The notes: generated by a model from the sequence alone, not told the origin. Shown: positions 46,892 to 61,400, counted from the stretch's first letter. The stretch is DNA of 64,000 nt from Stratiolaelaps scimitus (GCA_019614645.1 JABWDB010000003.1:24885001-24949000), one strand, 5' to 3'. Numbers and translations: made by a program.

Positions 46892-49800
46892 TAGCGGGTT
46901 TCCACAGGAAGGAGACCTTAGTGATGCAAAGTTAAGACAAAATGTTATAACGAGGGAGAATGACAAATATGAAGACAACAACTCAATGAGGGAATAATAA
47001 ATAAAAGCTTCAATAGATTTTGTATTTAATAAATGATTTATTTAAATGACAACAACGACAATAATAAAATCTATTATTAGTGTCCACGACAAATAATGGG
47101 CGTAATTCTTATACTTCAATAGTATCATATGGAATACAGTTTGGTCCAAAAGTATGCATTGTAGGCGTTTTACAAAGGCCATGTCGGAAAAAAAATGCAT
47201 ATAATATATAATAACATGCAATTGTAAGACACCTGCAGATCTAGCCCAGCGATGACTCAAGAGTCTACAAGGATGCCAACTATCGATCTATGGAAGCGCA
47301 AAATGAAATAACGGTGAAGGAGGGCATTAATTGCTCCGATATATTTGCTACATAAATAGGAATAAACAAAAATACCCACAATGACGACACTAAACCTCTC
47401 GAGATTTTAGACGAGTTTCCATAACTATGAGGACGCATGTCGTCATCTACATCACGTCACAAATAGGTCTATTTTTCCATTAAATAACTATAAACAAATC
47501 CACTGAAGAATTTCATTTACGACGGAATCGCCACAGGCTGAAGACCGCCGAAAAGTCAGGTAATATTATAGGTAAGGGCTCAGTCAGTCTGGTAACAATT
47601 TGGCCACTTGTTTCGCGTTAATCGCCGCGTACCTGATTGTACACATACATCTGCTCTGTCTTTCTCTTCAAAAAAATCGACAGCTTGAGCAAATTCAGCG
47701 CATGCCCCACCCCGAAATTCCTCCGACGCGATATCTGCCTTGGATAACGGGTATATTCAGCCCCGCAGTTGTAGGAGCATCAGGAGCCCGATTGGTTGTA
47801 GCCCCCTTTGGGGTCGTCACGACCCAGTAGTCTCCGGGTCCGCCCGGTCTCCCTGACTGCCAGTAATCGTAGTAACTGCTGCAGGCTTTGTAGTTGTATA
47901 GTAGTTGCAGGCCAGATATATTATGAGAAAAATCATCAGATCTCGTAGTCCTCCTCCGGGCTCTCCTCGCCCCGCTTGCTTAAATACCTGAACGTTGTGT
48001 CTGCTGCCATCGAATGGTACGATTGCTACCGCTCTGCGGGGGAACTGAGACGCTGTAGAGGTTCGCCTCTGAAGAAGCCGCTCTTCGATGGGCAGCTCTC
48101 AGTGCACGCTGAGGCTCAAGTCAACTGATGATGAGCGGACAGCGTTGGTGGTCCTGGCCCAACAAACCGCGTGCGTACAACGACGAAGATGATCGACTCG
48201 ATATGTGGGGCTGGGGTCATGTGCGCTTCAGTAGGTAATTGTAGTACGAATTAATTAAAGAAACCTTCACAAGGTCAACATCAAGCTGATGACAAAACAG
48301 GAACTAAGTGAGAGCGTTTTATAGAAACAAAACACGAATGTAGATAGATCAATGCATGAATAATCATTGGTTGGCGGCATGTACCACCGATGCTTGTTTG
48401 GAAGGTGAAGTGGCCGAAACAATCCGATTATCATGTCCCTGCTCGCATAAGGCTTTGTTTGACAATTCGCTCTTACACAATATAATGTGCAACAAAACTA
48501 AACAGGACGTCGGATCCCGACACAATTCCGAGGACAACCACGTAGATCGTACAGCCTCATCGGTCAACCGTGAATTGCTTCTATATCAAAGAAATAGCTG
48601 AATGCCGACTCTAATTATGCGAGCTCGCTTCGATCGAAATATAATTGATTAGTTTAATAACTTTCTATTTACGAATTGGCAGATATTCTTTGGTGTGCAT
48701 TAAATGTTACATAGCACGAAGCTCTATTGAATACACTATTGAATATAAATTATCTTCTATTAGTATTAGTATTACGATTAATATTCCTATATACTTAGTG
48801 AAAGCAATGTGACAACACTGAACATACTTCACACAACGCCTATAACCAAGACTGAAAGCGCTCTTCAATGCAATAGCGCCATTGAAGAAAAACGGGGCTT
48901 CATAAGATGCGCATTGCTATTCAATAGCAATGCTTTACTTTGTGTTTAAGATTTAATCATTTATTTTCTATAGCAATATGTGTTCCATGTCGCCTGTAAC
49001 GTTCGTCAGAGTTCGAGAAAAAATAAGAATTCGGACCTCACAAAACGCGCCCTGGCGATCATCAGGCATCAGGTTGCACAAGACACCTTCCGCCGAGAGA
49101 GCATTAGATCGAAGGTATCTTCCTCTCCTGGTCCGGTTTCTCGTGGTCCGGTGCGAGGGTCGATTACTGCCCACCGTGATTTGTCCTTCGACTTTCTTTT
49201 CTTTGTTGCTTACTTCGTAGGTATTCGATGTTGCGTGATATGGTTAGCACCGCGAATTCGGCCTCATCGGCCTCCTTGCTCCTCATTCTCCATCATTAGC
49301 TATCGCTACTTGCTGAAGGATCGTTCTCTATTGAATCGTCATTTTTCTTATTCTGTCTGCCCTTGCTGCCGGTAGACTTTGAGCGGCAATAGCACAGGTG
49401 CATTTCACGTAAGGCAAAATAGCAGAATAAAGAACAGATCATTGTACACGACTGAACAGATATCCATGAAGTAATCTGTGGGAATCTGTTGGACAACAAT
49501 ATTGAACTCGACAGGTTATTATACGATGTTATTAGTCAAGTATAAAAGTTGGGCGACAACGAGTACCATCGCTGAACGTGAAATACATCTAAGAACACGC
49601 TCCTCTATATATTCTTCATAGAATATCTAGAACAAGGAGGCCCCATCTCTCCAGTCCTTAAGCGTGCCAAATTTTGGTATTTCGTTGAACTCGACAAAAT
49701 GCGAATAATCACGGGTGCAAAAGGAGCCTCTGGGGATGTGATCAGTTCCATTTGGATATACAATCACACAGATGCCCTCTTAAGTCGCTTCCGCTATCAG

Positions 49801-50150
49801 TGATTATATAATATTTCGTTAGATTTGGAGGCCAGTGTGCAAAAGCTATATCGCGCACTTCCCCTTTAGAGTGCAAGATGCTGGAGCAGTTTACCTTGCA
49901 AGTTTACCCAAGCATCGCATAGCATAATTCATTTGGGAACCTCCAACAAGCAACTAGCTAGACGGAACCGTGATATATCGAGTGGTATAAGAAAACAGAA
50001 TGCTGAAATGAACATTCGTTGGTGATTTTACAGCGCTGTTAAATTTCATCGCATTTCGATGTTTCGCGACATGGTCGTCAAGACAAGCAATTGAATTGAG
50101 CTCGGTGGGCATCTTCAGCTGTGACAGCAATAGATGACTTGCTCCGTCAG
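46892..50150. other. Intergenic DNA, no gene recognised
   Basis: Mostly AT-rich. A GC-richer patch at 47690-48230 and another at 49000-49370 carry open frames without any family match. A pair of hairpins lies at 48862-48933. Confidence 0.55.
48862..48933. repeat. Two adjacent inverted repeats
   Basis: TCTTCAATG (48862-48870) pairs with CATTGAAGA (48880-48888). GCATTGCTATT (48911-48921) pairs with AATAGCAATGC (48923-48933) around a single base. Both share a CAAT/ATTG core with AATAGC, so they may be related. Confidence 0.8.
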
Positions 50151-51270
50151 GCTTGACAGCATTGACAGCAAAAAAAATAAACACTCGTTCTTCAAATCGA
50201 AAGATTCGACATGTGTATGGAGGTGGTCATCCCCGAAGGTTGGTACCTTTGATCCCGCCACTAATCGAAGGTCTTGGAAGTGATTTCTCAACCCGAACCA
50301 GCAACGTCACCACCATCACCCAAACGTCCTGTTCGAGGGACGTCCTCAACAGCTACGTGCTGCGACTACATGGGAGACGCTGTCCACGTGAGCCTGGGGC
50401 TACGTGAACACAACGATAACCTCTCTACATCACAGTTCGCTATCACATTTGCCGTCCTCTATATGCCGCCGTCAGTCCACGCCTCTGCCTCCTCTCTCTG
50501 TTAACGCATCTACACATATTGTGAAATGAAGAAAGTTTATGTATATCTATCTGTCTGTCTGTCTCTCTGTCTCTTTCTCTCTCTCTAGCTTGCTGCCCTG
50601 CTCGTGACAGAAATGCTGCGGCTATGAAGAGTCGATGTCGGTCTCTGTGGTATTTGCCTATCACAGCCAAGTGTTGTGCTACTGGTATTCGTCGCCCGTG
50701 GTCGTTGATAGCAGTAGCCGGTGTACGACGCGCTCGTGATCTTAGCACTGGCTTTGGTTGCAGCAGCAGCAGCAGGACCAGAGGCAGCGGCAATGTTCAG
50801 GAATCTTTAGTGGCTCGCGCGACGGCCTCGACGATGGATTCCTCACATACCACCAGCAACACCGCCAACAGCTCGCGCTTGGTGACTCTCGCAGACGAGT
50901 CGTTGCGTTGTCAGCCATTCGGACTGTTCCGCCTGTTGTTCCGTCTCGCCGTTGCTTTGTCTCGTCGACGCTGCTCTGAGTAGCGAGACAAGCAGATTCA
51001 GAGTCAATCCGAATAGGCGAGAGAGAGAGAGAGAAAGAAACACCAGAAGCATAAGCAGAAGCAGCATTGACAACAGAAATCACAACGGCTGCGGCAGGAT
51101 CCGAAACCGTGTATTCACGAAAGCAGCCACCGAGCATCGACAACCATGTGCGCCCTTTATGCACTGCTTGATATTCAATACGCAGAGGGAGACATGGAGT
51201 TGGGGTGGGGGGGGGGCATTTTCAATGATGTGCTGCATTAATAGTATGCAATCTAAAGGTGGGCTTCGCT
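50151..51270. other. GC-rich island, gene content unclear
   Basis: CpG-rich, with a GTCT/CT tract at 50548-50588, CAG runs at 50760-50775, a GA tract at 51019-51035 and a G-run at 51206-51216. Overlapping open frames on both strands share no known family. It could be a first exon or promoter region of a neighbouring gene. Confidence 0.35.
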
Positions 51271-52500
51271 AAACCGCATGGCCGTTTTTGTCCACAAATT
51301 TAATACGTTACGGGGCAATGATGCCAGGATGGATTCTTGTGCGTTTGTACACAGAAAGATAAAGAAGAAAAGAAGGGTTCTGCTTTTTGATTCTCATTAT
51401 GATGCGATGATTAGTTCCCATCGGTTTGACCTCTGGACGGAACGACAACTTCAGCTCTTCGCCTCTTCTATGACTTTAGCGGATACTAGCCGGAAACCGT
51501 TGACGTGGACGTCGTCATGAGTGCGTCATGCGAACGAACAATTGTCGACGAGTGGTGGCACCCGTCAATCACAGTTAGACGAAACTCCGTCCGTCTCTAA
51601 TCATGATCACCAATCAGGCCGCGACCTGGGGACAACGGCTTTGTCCTTAGCGGACTAAGAGAAGAACAAAGTGGAAACCACTCAAAATCTTTGCCTGCTA
51701 TTATATTAGTCAGCCTTCGATAGAAACGTCATACACCCACTTGACGATTAGCACAGACAAGTTCATTTATCTAGGTTTGACGGCGTTCGTAAACGTGACG
51801 CGAACGAACCTAGTGAACTCTCTCATTTCGCTCGATCTGGCAGCAACCACACAGTGGCAAATGACACCAAAGCTATGTGTCATCAACATCAATGATGCTG
51901 CCTGGTGGCTCGTACGGGCGCGCGACCGTTACGATGTTGTTGTATGTTCACACGAGACCATGACAACGACACGAAGCAGATCAGCCAGGCTCTGTCCCAG
52001 CAAGGATGATCAAGCAGGCCATGCTCAACCAGCGAACACCAACGTACGCGTAACATAAGCCATAATAGAAACATATCGATGACGACGAAATAGAAAGAGG
52101 AATCAAGAGCGGGGGCATTTGGTTCTCTGAGGACGGCGACAGCTGAACGACGAGTCTGTCGTTTACTTGGATGCCGCACGGCCGGATCAGTTCGAACATC
52201 GCTTCACAGGGGTCGCCACTGGTATATCGACTTGGGGTGCTTATCAAGCGGTGCAGCGTACAGAGACACGTGTGCAATCATGGCAGCGGCTGCTTACATT
52301 AAACGAGATATGAGGTAGTCGTATATGCGATTCTCGATGATGGCGTTTGAGGATCAATTGTGTTGTTGTGGTGTTACCACGTTCAGAAAGGTATAATTTT
52401 GTTCGGGAGCTTGCGTCTGAGCTTGGGGTCATAGCCACCATGGTACAATGGCGTCTGCTGTGATCGGCACTAAGCGATACGGCTATTCGTACGAAATTAA
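51271..52500. other. Intergenic DNA, no gene recognised
   Basis: Moderate GC, with open frames (for example 51741-52058 + and 51981-52277 -) that overlap on opposite strands and match nothing I know. Confidence 0.45.
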
Positions 52501-54440
52501 ATCACATTCATATGCGTGAGTACATTTACGGGAAACAAAAATCCAGCCAGAAACGATGCTCGAATCAGATCTCGTTTATCCTGAGCCGTTCGTCCTGATC
52601 CGATCGGTGCTGATGAAACGCGTCACCCTCTCTAAAGCGGCTGATTACACCACTGCGGCGAACGGTGCGCGCGCCCACCGGCTCTTCAGACGGATCGACC
52701 GTCTGGTCGAGGAAGGACCTGCGGACAGCAGCAGCAGTTCAAAGCATTTCGCGTTCATCTCCAGTAGCCAACGAGAGGTTGAAACTAGCCACAAAGAAAT
52801 TCGTGAATCCAAAACAGAAACGGTGGCGTCGGCGGTAGAGAAAGCAACTGTTTGCCCCAAGCTGGCATCAGGCTGGGCCCTGCCGAAGAAGCAGAATCAA
52901 TCCGTTCAGCAATAGGAGCGTATGGATAGGCTGACATCAACAACAGCAACAACGATATCAGCAACTCAACGGAGGAGCGCCTCAGGATTCATGCTTTTGA
53001 TAGAGAACGCACGATCACCCCGCGCGTGTGCCGTCTGACCCGTCGTTCACCATCGTTTGTGGCTGAGCTCGAGTAGCTCGCTCGAGTTCGTTGGCGTTGT
53101 TGTCGCCGGTGGTAATCAGCAGTGAACGGCGAACGAGAAGCTGGAGATGATCAAATTTCACCATTTTTCGGTCTGCTTGTTTGTTCGTTTACGTGTTTTC
53201 GCCGCCCCTGGAAATTAATCAGTGAATTCGTTCGGGTGTATATGCTTCTTGCTTTGGTGCTGGTGCGCACATTCGAATGATATACATCCGCCGGCGACGA
53301 TCTGGCCAGAAAACCCTGAACGTTAGAAAGGAGTGAACTTTTTCACTTTTCTCTTCCTCGCGACGTCGTAAGTGACTCAAACGCCAGGGCTAAATATACG
53401 CTCGTCTAAGATGCATCGTCAGTCCAGGCTCATCGAGAGTTCTGCAAACAGAGGAACGCCGATACTAGCGTGTAAATCGCGCTCTCGGCGATAAAACGCA
53501 ACACAGCCCTGTTGAACGGGTCCAACGAGAGCCCATTCCAAGAGCTGCCACTGGCTAAAAGGTAGCAAAGCATATCCCTGTGTTTGGCTATCTAGACAAC
53601 TGGCCTCTGGTGGTCCTTGTTCTTTCCTCGACCGGACAGAGGTTGGAGTTAAGAGGAAATAGTTTGAAGAAGAGCCCGCATCCAGCAGTCTAGTCAACAA
53701 CAACACCATCCAACCACTACTACTACCACCACTCCCAGAGATTCAAACGGTTGCATAAAACCAGCTCGCCGTCCATTGGCCGCGAATCGAATTACCGCCG
53801 GAGTAAGCGGCAAGAGCTGAAGTAAGAAGAAACGTCTGTGCGGACGTTGATACCTGCCCCGTTTGTGGTGCGGGCCGTTGCTGTTCCACAATTTACTTAC
53901 TATTGGCTTCAGTGCGTGTGCGTATGTGTATGTGTCAGTAGGTACAACGGAAGATACGTAGACGTGGATGGACTGCGCGAAGCCCCCTGCAACATACGTT
54001 TCTGTTTACCTAAGTGTGCAAGTGACAACGAGCCAGGGATAATTTTCGAACAGTGTCTAACCTAGACTGCTCTCAGTCTAGCCAGCTATTCAGCGGCGAT
54101 ACCCCCACAAACAAGGCCGCGATAACAAAGTCACAGTCATTGATCTTCGTCGTCAGCATCTTCATCATTGACGTCATCGTTTCGTCATTCGTTCCCTTCT
54201 AGTGATCAGAAATCCGAAAAAGTCCCTAATCACACAGTACAACAGGCACAATACAGCGCACGGAAGAATTTCACTTGCCGAAAGTGCTCGCTCATAGTGC
54301 TCGAGGTGATGGTAGCGTATCCATTGCTTCTGCAGGGTGGCATACGCAGTGAAAACCTGTGCGCGATGTTCGCCGGCTGCAGGGAACGACAGCAGCTGAA
54401 AATCCGAACCGTCAGCGAAGCGACCGAGTGAGATTGAAAG
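52501..54440. other. GC-rich island with an unassigned open frame
   Basis: The + strand frame 52556-52915 encodes 119 residues (MLESDLVYPEPFVLIRSVL...), hydrophilic after the start, with a serine run and a Lys/Glu-rich end. It has no domain I recognise and no clear splice donor. Arthropod initiator-like TCAGT occurs near 53219. The tract is a candidate 5' exon or regulatory region but cannot be called a gene. Confidence 0.3.
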
Positions 54441-57400
54441 GTAAGATACAACAGCTTGTACATTAATGTCGACGTGACTGTAGCATGTAGTGAGGCGGGG
54501 TGTTTACTGTGTTTGTTTCTTGTGAGGCGTACGCCGCCAGCTGTAGGGTAAATGGCAGCTGGACTCCTCAACCATTAGCCCTCCTGGCCACCACATCAAT
54601 GTACAATAAGAATAATAATTATTATCATATATCACCCGGTATTCAGTAACGCACACAAATACCCTCGTGCAGTCACACATGCACGCACTTCGTCTGTGCC
54701 ATTGGAGCACTTTATCGACTGTCCTTTTCGGCGGTTGGATGCTGCTGCTGCTGCAAAATGGAGGCTGTGAAGACATCCGTTGTACGCACGAAGAGACATC
54801 TGCCTGTCGATGCAGATAGGGTGGGAAATTTCTCAGTCGGAATTGAGGAAATTCGTACTCGATCTGAATTTCGAATATTTCGAACAAAACAGAAGCAATC
54901 AAGAGAGATGTGCGCGTTTGTCTTCGTGTGTATCTCACTTCTCGAATACGCTATGCACCCAGCGGTTGAATGTCTATTAATGGGTATCTCACGCTCACAT
55001 ACGCATCTCACAGGCGAATCGATCTTTCTTTGTCCGAAGTCAAAGCCAACATCCCTTCGACTCGGTAGAAGCGAACACTTGCGATGGATACACGATACAG
55101 CGCTAGAAAGCAGTGATACAAGAACGGAGTCGAAATGAAAATAATACAAACTATACATAAATATATATATATATATATATATACATATAAAACAATGGTG
55201 TCCTGTGAAGCTAATGACATATAGGCTTTTGCTATGTTGATCCCTCATCGCATGACGACATCGCACCGAATCAATTTCATGTATGACCTTTGTTGGTAGA
55301 TTCATGGCCGACTTTGCATACACAGAGGTCTTCATATGTACATATAATATAACAAGACTTGAAAACTCTTAAAAACTCCTATCATGTTTCCCTTGGGTAC
55401 CACCTTATCTGGTGATTGTACAAGTGGCCAGCCCTCGGTATGATCTCTTTGGCAACTAAATTCTCATTTTGAACGTAATGCATCATAGCGCGCTGGCTCA
55501 TGAAAGGCCGCCACCTAACAAAGTCTGTGGTGGAATCGAGCCATGCACTGCAAAGCGAACGACAAGCAACGGTTAATGGCGGTCCGATCGGTTCAGCTCG
55601 TTCCAGCTGTGAATTTTCTCATTGGAGTCGTCGTCTATTTCAGCGAATTTGTTCCCAGCTCTTGATGCTATCGTTAGAGGCAGACGTTGCCGGTAGCGTG
55701 GAGCGGCGTTAAAGATCGTCGGTGAAGTATCTGCGAAGAGACAGATATACGAGGCGGTTTCGAGCTGAGCGATATAGGCCTATAGCATGTTTCTAGCAGG
55801 AAGCTTCCACCCGGTTCGGTTGCTTGAGGTTCTGCGCTTCGAGATCCTCCCAGATGATATTTATTCCACAAGCTGCCGGGAATACGAGACGTCGAGAGGC
55901 GCTTCGGTGTCTCGATCTCCCATACCGCTGCGATGGTCTTCGTACACTTTTCTGCGATGTGCGTACAGATGTGGTGGCCGTTGGGCGAGAGTAGCAGTCT
56001 CAGATACGGGAATTTGGGGTATCCCCATAGAGATGGAACAGTCTGTTAACCTAGAGATATGGGAAAACACCGGGAGAGCCATTGAGATGAAGAGCATCGT
56101 TCACCGCAATCCTAATCATTCCCTCTTCTATACCTCTCTGCCACTGTCCTAGTTAAATTACGGGTCCATTCAAAGAATGTGCATGTGAAAGTACACGTAT
56201 ATTCGACACTGTTGTTTCGTACATAACACCACGTTTCCGGACTGTGCTTTTCGTCTACCTGAAGTGGGGGGTAAGTTAATATTGCTTGAGCTGATGCTTC
56301 TCTGAGCCGTGAGCATGTAACAGAGGCTCGGACTCGTGACATGGCGAGAACCATGGGAGAAGTATTTCACGGAATGCGCCTTACAGAACTGTTTCAACAT
56401 CACCTCACATTTTGCATTTGCTAAATGGTCAGCCAGAGATTTGTTTCAATAAGTTTCCTTCGAGAAAGATCATTATCAAGCTAATTTTTCATCAAGATCA
56501 CAAAGAGGACTCAAAATAGCGTCCGAATGTACAAATCAGAGTGTTTACCATACGATATTAAAGATGTTTTCACGAGATGCTGTTATTCGATTTGGTGAAT
56601 GCCGCCTTTTTGGTAGAGAGTGGCTCTGTACTCGTACGCCACTCCTCCTTAATGCATTGGACGAATTCCACCGAGTTGAAGATAGTTGAACATCGGCCTG
56701 TTAATAGGCCAAGCGGTCGCGTACGATAAGCGCACATAGGCCGGCACCAGCCAGCAGTTCTTCTTACATCCCAGTTGTCTCCTGCATCTAGCTTAGAAGC
56801 ATGTTTTCTCTGAGTCACAAGGCGGCCGTTGGCTGCTGTGAGCCTGCCTTGGGGCAGTTCACAGGCAACGGCAACAAAGCGGCGTATGATTCGAACGATA
56901 ACAATAAACTAGCCACGATCTCAGAGCAGAAATTCGTAGTATGTTTCATATTATAGTTGATCTCTTTCTCTCTCTCCATTTGGGTCTCTTTCCGCGTGGT
57001 CCAAATGAAATGTTCCCCCCATGACTAACGGCTGACGAGAGCGCTCTCAGCTTAAAGAAGACAGAACTTGTTGCGGGTTTGTGTCACCAATCGCATTACT
57101 GACGTGGAGCGCACGAGGCACATGGCGCATTACAGCGAGCAAGTCACTTACTCCATGAATCCGAGCGAAATTAAATCAAGGTCAGGCCAAACAAGGAGCT
57201 GATATGGCAAGAGCAGGTAAAAGTTCAGCTCTGACACACATACGCACATATGTCCCCGATCGAGAAGGTTGTGCAAAGTCAATGAGGAAGGTTAACACTC
57301 ATCGTAGAAGGGTTAGTTCATACTTGAACCTAATACATTGGTCGGTGACCCGTGAAAAACGTGTACGCAACTGTCGATGTACTGATCTCGGCCTGATGCC

Positions 57401-58402
57401 ACCGCTTGACCCTGCGATCAATACAGAACATTTACTTGAATTGGGAGCCTTGAAGGGACCGTCGTGCAGCGGGAAGGTTTACGCGGTTCGCCCTTTTGTG
57501 CTTTCGAGCTTTTCCTGTAACTGATGTTATGTTATTTGGGTTGGTAAACTCCGGTGGACAATTAACGCTTTCCTTACGTACTGGGCCATAATAAGGATGC
57601 CACCAAAATAATCATGGTAAGGTAAAGCTTTATTGGATTATTAAAGGAGTTGCAATTTCACAATGCTTAAGCTCTCTCATGTGTCACGGCATTATTAATA
57701 TATGCACAACAGGTGTTGACGTCATTGATTGTTGCGCTGCTATAATATAACGGCTACGGTATCTGGCATCCCATATTTGTGTTCATATCTACGCGATCAT
57801 TTACACTGCACTGATTTTTCTTGACCGCCCCATTTGTCTTCAATATCAGTCAACTCGCGGCAATCACAAATATCTGTTGTATATATATATATATAATTTA
57901 GGCATCAGTCAATCAAGTACAGTTATGAACACTTTTTATCTGCTTGAGGTGAATTGTAGACCCCGTGCAGTAGATACGCACGGGACACGCAAGCTGATGT
58001 TCCCACGAGGTTATTCACACTGTGTGATGAGGGATGCGTACGATCTATATATATATATATATATACGTATATAAAAAAAAATATCTAGGTGATTGGGTTC
58101 ATTTGTCACTTTGTTGTTGTTACCAGCAGCAGACTCGGCTTGGGCCATTCGATTCATCATCTCATTTATTTTGGGTTAATTTAACACAGTCACTACTTGA
58201 ATTGCCATTATTGTTGTTATCAAGCGATAATTAACATTAGCAAGCATTAGCTGTCCTCGATATGAACAACTGTTATGAACATCATCTCGAAATCGTCTTC
58301 GATTTCATGCCACTACCCCGCAGCTGGGTAATAGACAGGACAGTTATTTCATTGCTGGTAAAGAAACGACACATGATCAAATGCAATTTTTTCTTTTTTA
58401 TT
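54441..58402. other. Intergenic DNA with AT tracts, no gene recognised
   Basis: (AT)n at 55161-55187, 57880-57896 and 58045-58065. The long minus-strand open frame 54712-55335 runs through the AT tract and is not credible. A TCTCTTTCTC tract is at 56961-56975. Confidence 0.55.
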
Positions 58403-58445
58403 GGCATTCAGATGCAGGTTGCGACAGCACCTGCATCTGAATGCC
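58403..58445. repeat. Perfect inverted repeat, 17-bp arms, 9-base loop
   Basis: GGCATTCAGATGCAGGT (58403-58419) and its exact reverse complement (58429-58445) flank TGCGACAGC. It is the longest mismatch-free stem I found that is not a simple repeat. Confidence 0.95.
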
Positions 58446-61400
58446 GGTATAATTTCTCTCATCACTACGTCGCCGTGGGGAGTCAAATATATATATGACG
58501 TGGCACACACGCGTAGAAACATCGCATTAGGCTACCGCATAAGACCTCTGATTCACAAACCTCTAATGGATTTTTCTACCTAATACATAGAATCGAAAAA
58601 GTGAAATATCAATGCAGATTTCGTTCGCACTAATTCGCTATTAGTAGTGCCCCGATTCGATAGCTGCCCGCAGCCCGATCCCAAAAACCACGCAGAATCG
58701 AATAGTTGAACGGAGATGGTGGAAAGAAGCTGCCGATGTTTCCTGTGACATGAGTCAACCATAGAGCTATAATGCCGACAATTATTAATAGTACGCCCGC
58801 AGAGCGCTAGACGAATTCGGGAAGAGAAAACCCGCCTATAAACTATGAAATTGCAGCAACGAATGCAAACGCTCAAATTAAATGAGCTCCAGGTTGATGA
58901 ACTACAGGCCATTACGTTGCTGGTACACATATCAGCACAAATAATCATCATCTGGGAGTAGAGCCGAGTCCGAGATTTGCGTTGGTCATCGTTCAGGTAA
59001 CAGGAATAGCTCGCACCCTGTCGGTTTGTCCACAGCGGCGTTGCAAGCGACCCCCCTTCAAATCGAGCAAAACCACTGATGATAGCTGGCAAGGGAATCA
59101 ACGCATGACGATGAACGAGTCACAGCTGAAAAGCGAACGTTACAATCCCTCATATGTTTTTTTTTCTTTATCACCTCCACTTTGTCGTTGTTGCTGCTGC
59201 TGCTTCGTCGTTCGACGGCATCGTTCATTTCGTATTTTTCATCGAATGGCTTTCGTCGGCTAAGTTTTCCCTCCCCGATCAGCCTCTTCTTGATTTCAAC
59301 ATTCGGCCATTCGCAGACAGGTTACTGATCGTCTATCAATCTATCAATTTGTGTGCCACAGATTCGAAGCAGCAGGCGCCTCAGACAGGCTACAATGCTG
59401 CTGCCCTGCTGATGGCGAACGGCGCAAGTGCCAGCCGAGAGATGATTGTTGTCTGAACGATGGCTGAGTCGCCCGTCAGACGACGTGTCAAAACAAATGT
59501 CGCACATCATTGAAAGGAAAATAATGAATGAATGAGAAAGATAGATGATAGATACAAATTTACAGATATATGTACAGGCAGATAGAAATGCACACACACA
59601 CACACACACACATACATAGATGTATCATGTCCATGTATAATATGCAAACAGTGTGTTTCTGTCTTCTTGCCGCTAAAAGCGGACGAAGTAGTTGCGCTCT
59701 GCGATAAATTATATAATAATATAAATATCATCGCTATTCTCATCGACGCGGCGCTGAATAGACCAGTGAGGGAATATCGTGGTGGGATTATTAGCGACGA
59801 GCGTTGGCGAAGCAACCACACGAAATCGGCAGACCAACCCTGCAGTGCCTCTGCGACAGCAGATCTATCTATTATATCGATATGTCTGGCTATGTGTCGA
59901 TTGGTGAGTGTCACTCGTGCTGGTGCGGGAATCCTGTAGATTCTGGGGAGTTTTGATCGTGAACAAGCCAACCAACCCATTGCAATAATTCCCGCTACCA
60001 TCGTACTGGTAGCTATATGTTCAACCGCTGTGAGTTATTTGGCAAATTTACAGCTGTCCTGTACATATACCAGCACTCATTGATTGGGTGCCGTTACCAT
60101 TTCGGCAGACTCGCTTAACTATTCGGACGACTGCAACGCCTCGCGAAGAGAGAAAAACCTTCGTGTCTAACCGTCTTCCGAGATATTTCTCAAGAAGCAA
60201 ATATATATATATATATATAGCATTCATTGAGTGGCTAATTTATTAGTTCCTTCGATTCACTGACCTATCTATCTACAGCCAGTTTTCATAGCCATCACAT
60301 GCGTACACAGGCAGAGCTAATCAGCAGTGTCACCAAAGCAGGACAGCAAAACGGTGTAACAATTTTCTCCATTGTGGGACTGGGCCGCCGTGAGCGCCAA
60401 AAAAAAAAGGCTGTATTTCATTATTATCGTAAAATCGATTACGCCTGCATTTTTGGTGAATGCTCTTGAGAAAAAGGTCACTAGTGTGACCTTAGTGGCG
60501 GTCTTGCGTGGCCTATATCTCTACTTCAGTGTTCTATTTCAGTTTTATTTTATTGGCCTACTAGATCCACTAAATTGAGATGCAGCATTAGTCCTCGAAG
60601 ATCCCGATGCGGTTAAGGCGGAGTGGCTGTCAGTCGAACGGCTCACCAAGTTCGCTGCGAAGATTTTCTGCTTGGCGGGAAGACCCATACGCTGTGTTTG
60701 AGTGCGGGTTAATTAAAATATTATAGTGACGGAATAGCACACAGTTAACACAGGATATATCAAAAGATCATTTTGTTTGTGTGTTTCCATAAATGCCACA
60801 TGTGTAAACATTTAGATGGCTGCTGCGGCAACGGATTAGGATTGGCTTTGTCAAATTCTGACGTAACTCCATCGGATTGTGGTGTCATGCGATCGTTTAC
60901 TGTCGAAAATCGTTTCCGGGTAACCACTCAGAGAAGGTAAATTGCTACCAATTATTATAGTACAGTTAGGGCGTGCATGTCTTTTGCTAGTGAACGTGCG
61001 CATCCTTCAAATCAATATAATATAATATATACTGTGCAATTATATGTTATATATATTTCTAGTATATATACCAGTCTAGTACAACTAATTTTTTTCTCTA
61101 CTCCACGCATACCAATCGGTACTTTCATCTGATTTTTGCGTGGGCTGATGTAGTTTCATTCGGGGGTGCGTCTTGTACTTGATGCTCGACGATCGACTAC
61201 ATATTTCATTTTAATTAGATTGTTCCCTTTTCGCTATAGCCCGTAATGGGCGTAATGGGCGGACATGATTTGCTTTTGTTTACATCGAATCGCGGAATGC
61301 TATCGTGTACGCTGCTATGCAGCGAAGCATCTGCATGGAAGGTCTACGTAACAAATTGAGATACTGAATTAATCGTTTATACAAGTGTTGCCAAGTCTAA

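Noticed and set aside
46659..46981. Open frames of 61 to 104 residues across the AT array
   Set aside because: They are Ile-Tyr repeats produced by translating (AT)n.
54712..55335. 207-residue minus-strand open frame, the longest in the window
   Set aside because: It runs through an (AT)n tract, has no domain, and an opposing + strand frame of similar quality overlaps it.
56570..56818. Minus-strand frame slightly resembling a Tc1-type transposase C-terminus
   Set aside because: The match is only a few residues and no other transposase block or inverted end was found.
58580..59101. 173-residue minus-strand open frame
   Set aside because: No recognisable domain or conserved motif; composition like the surrounding DNA.
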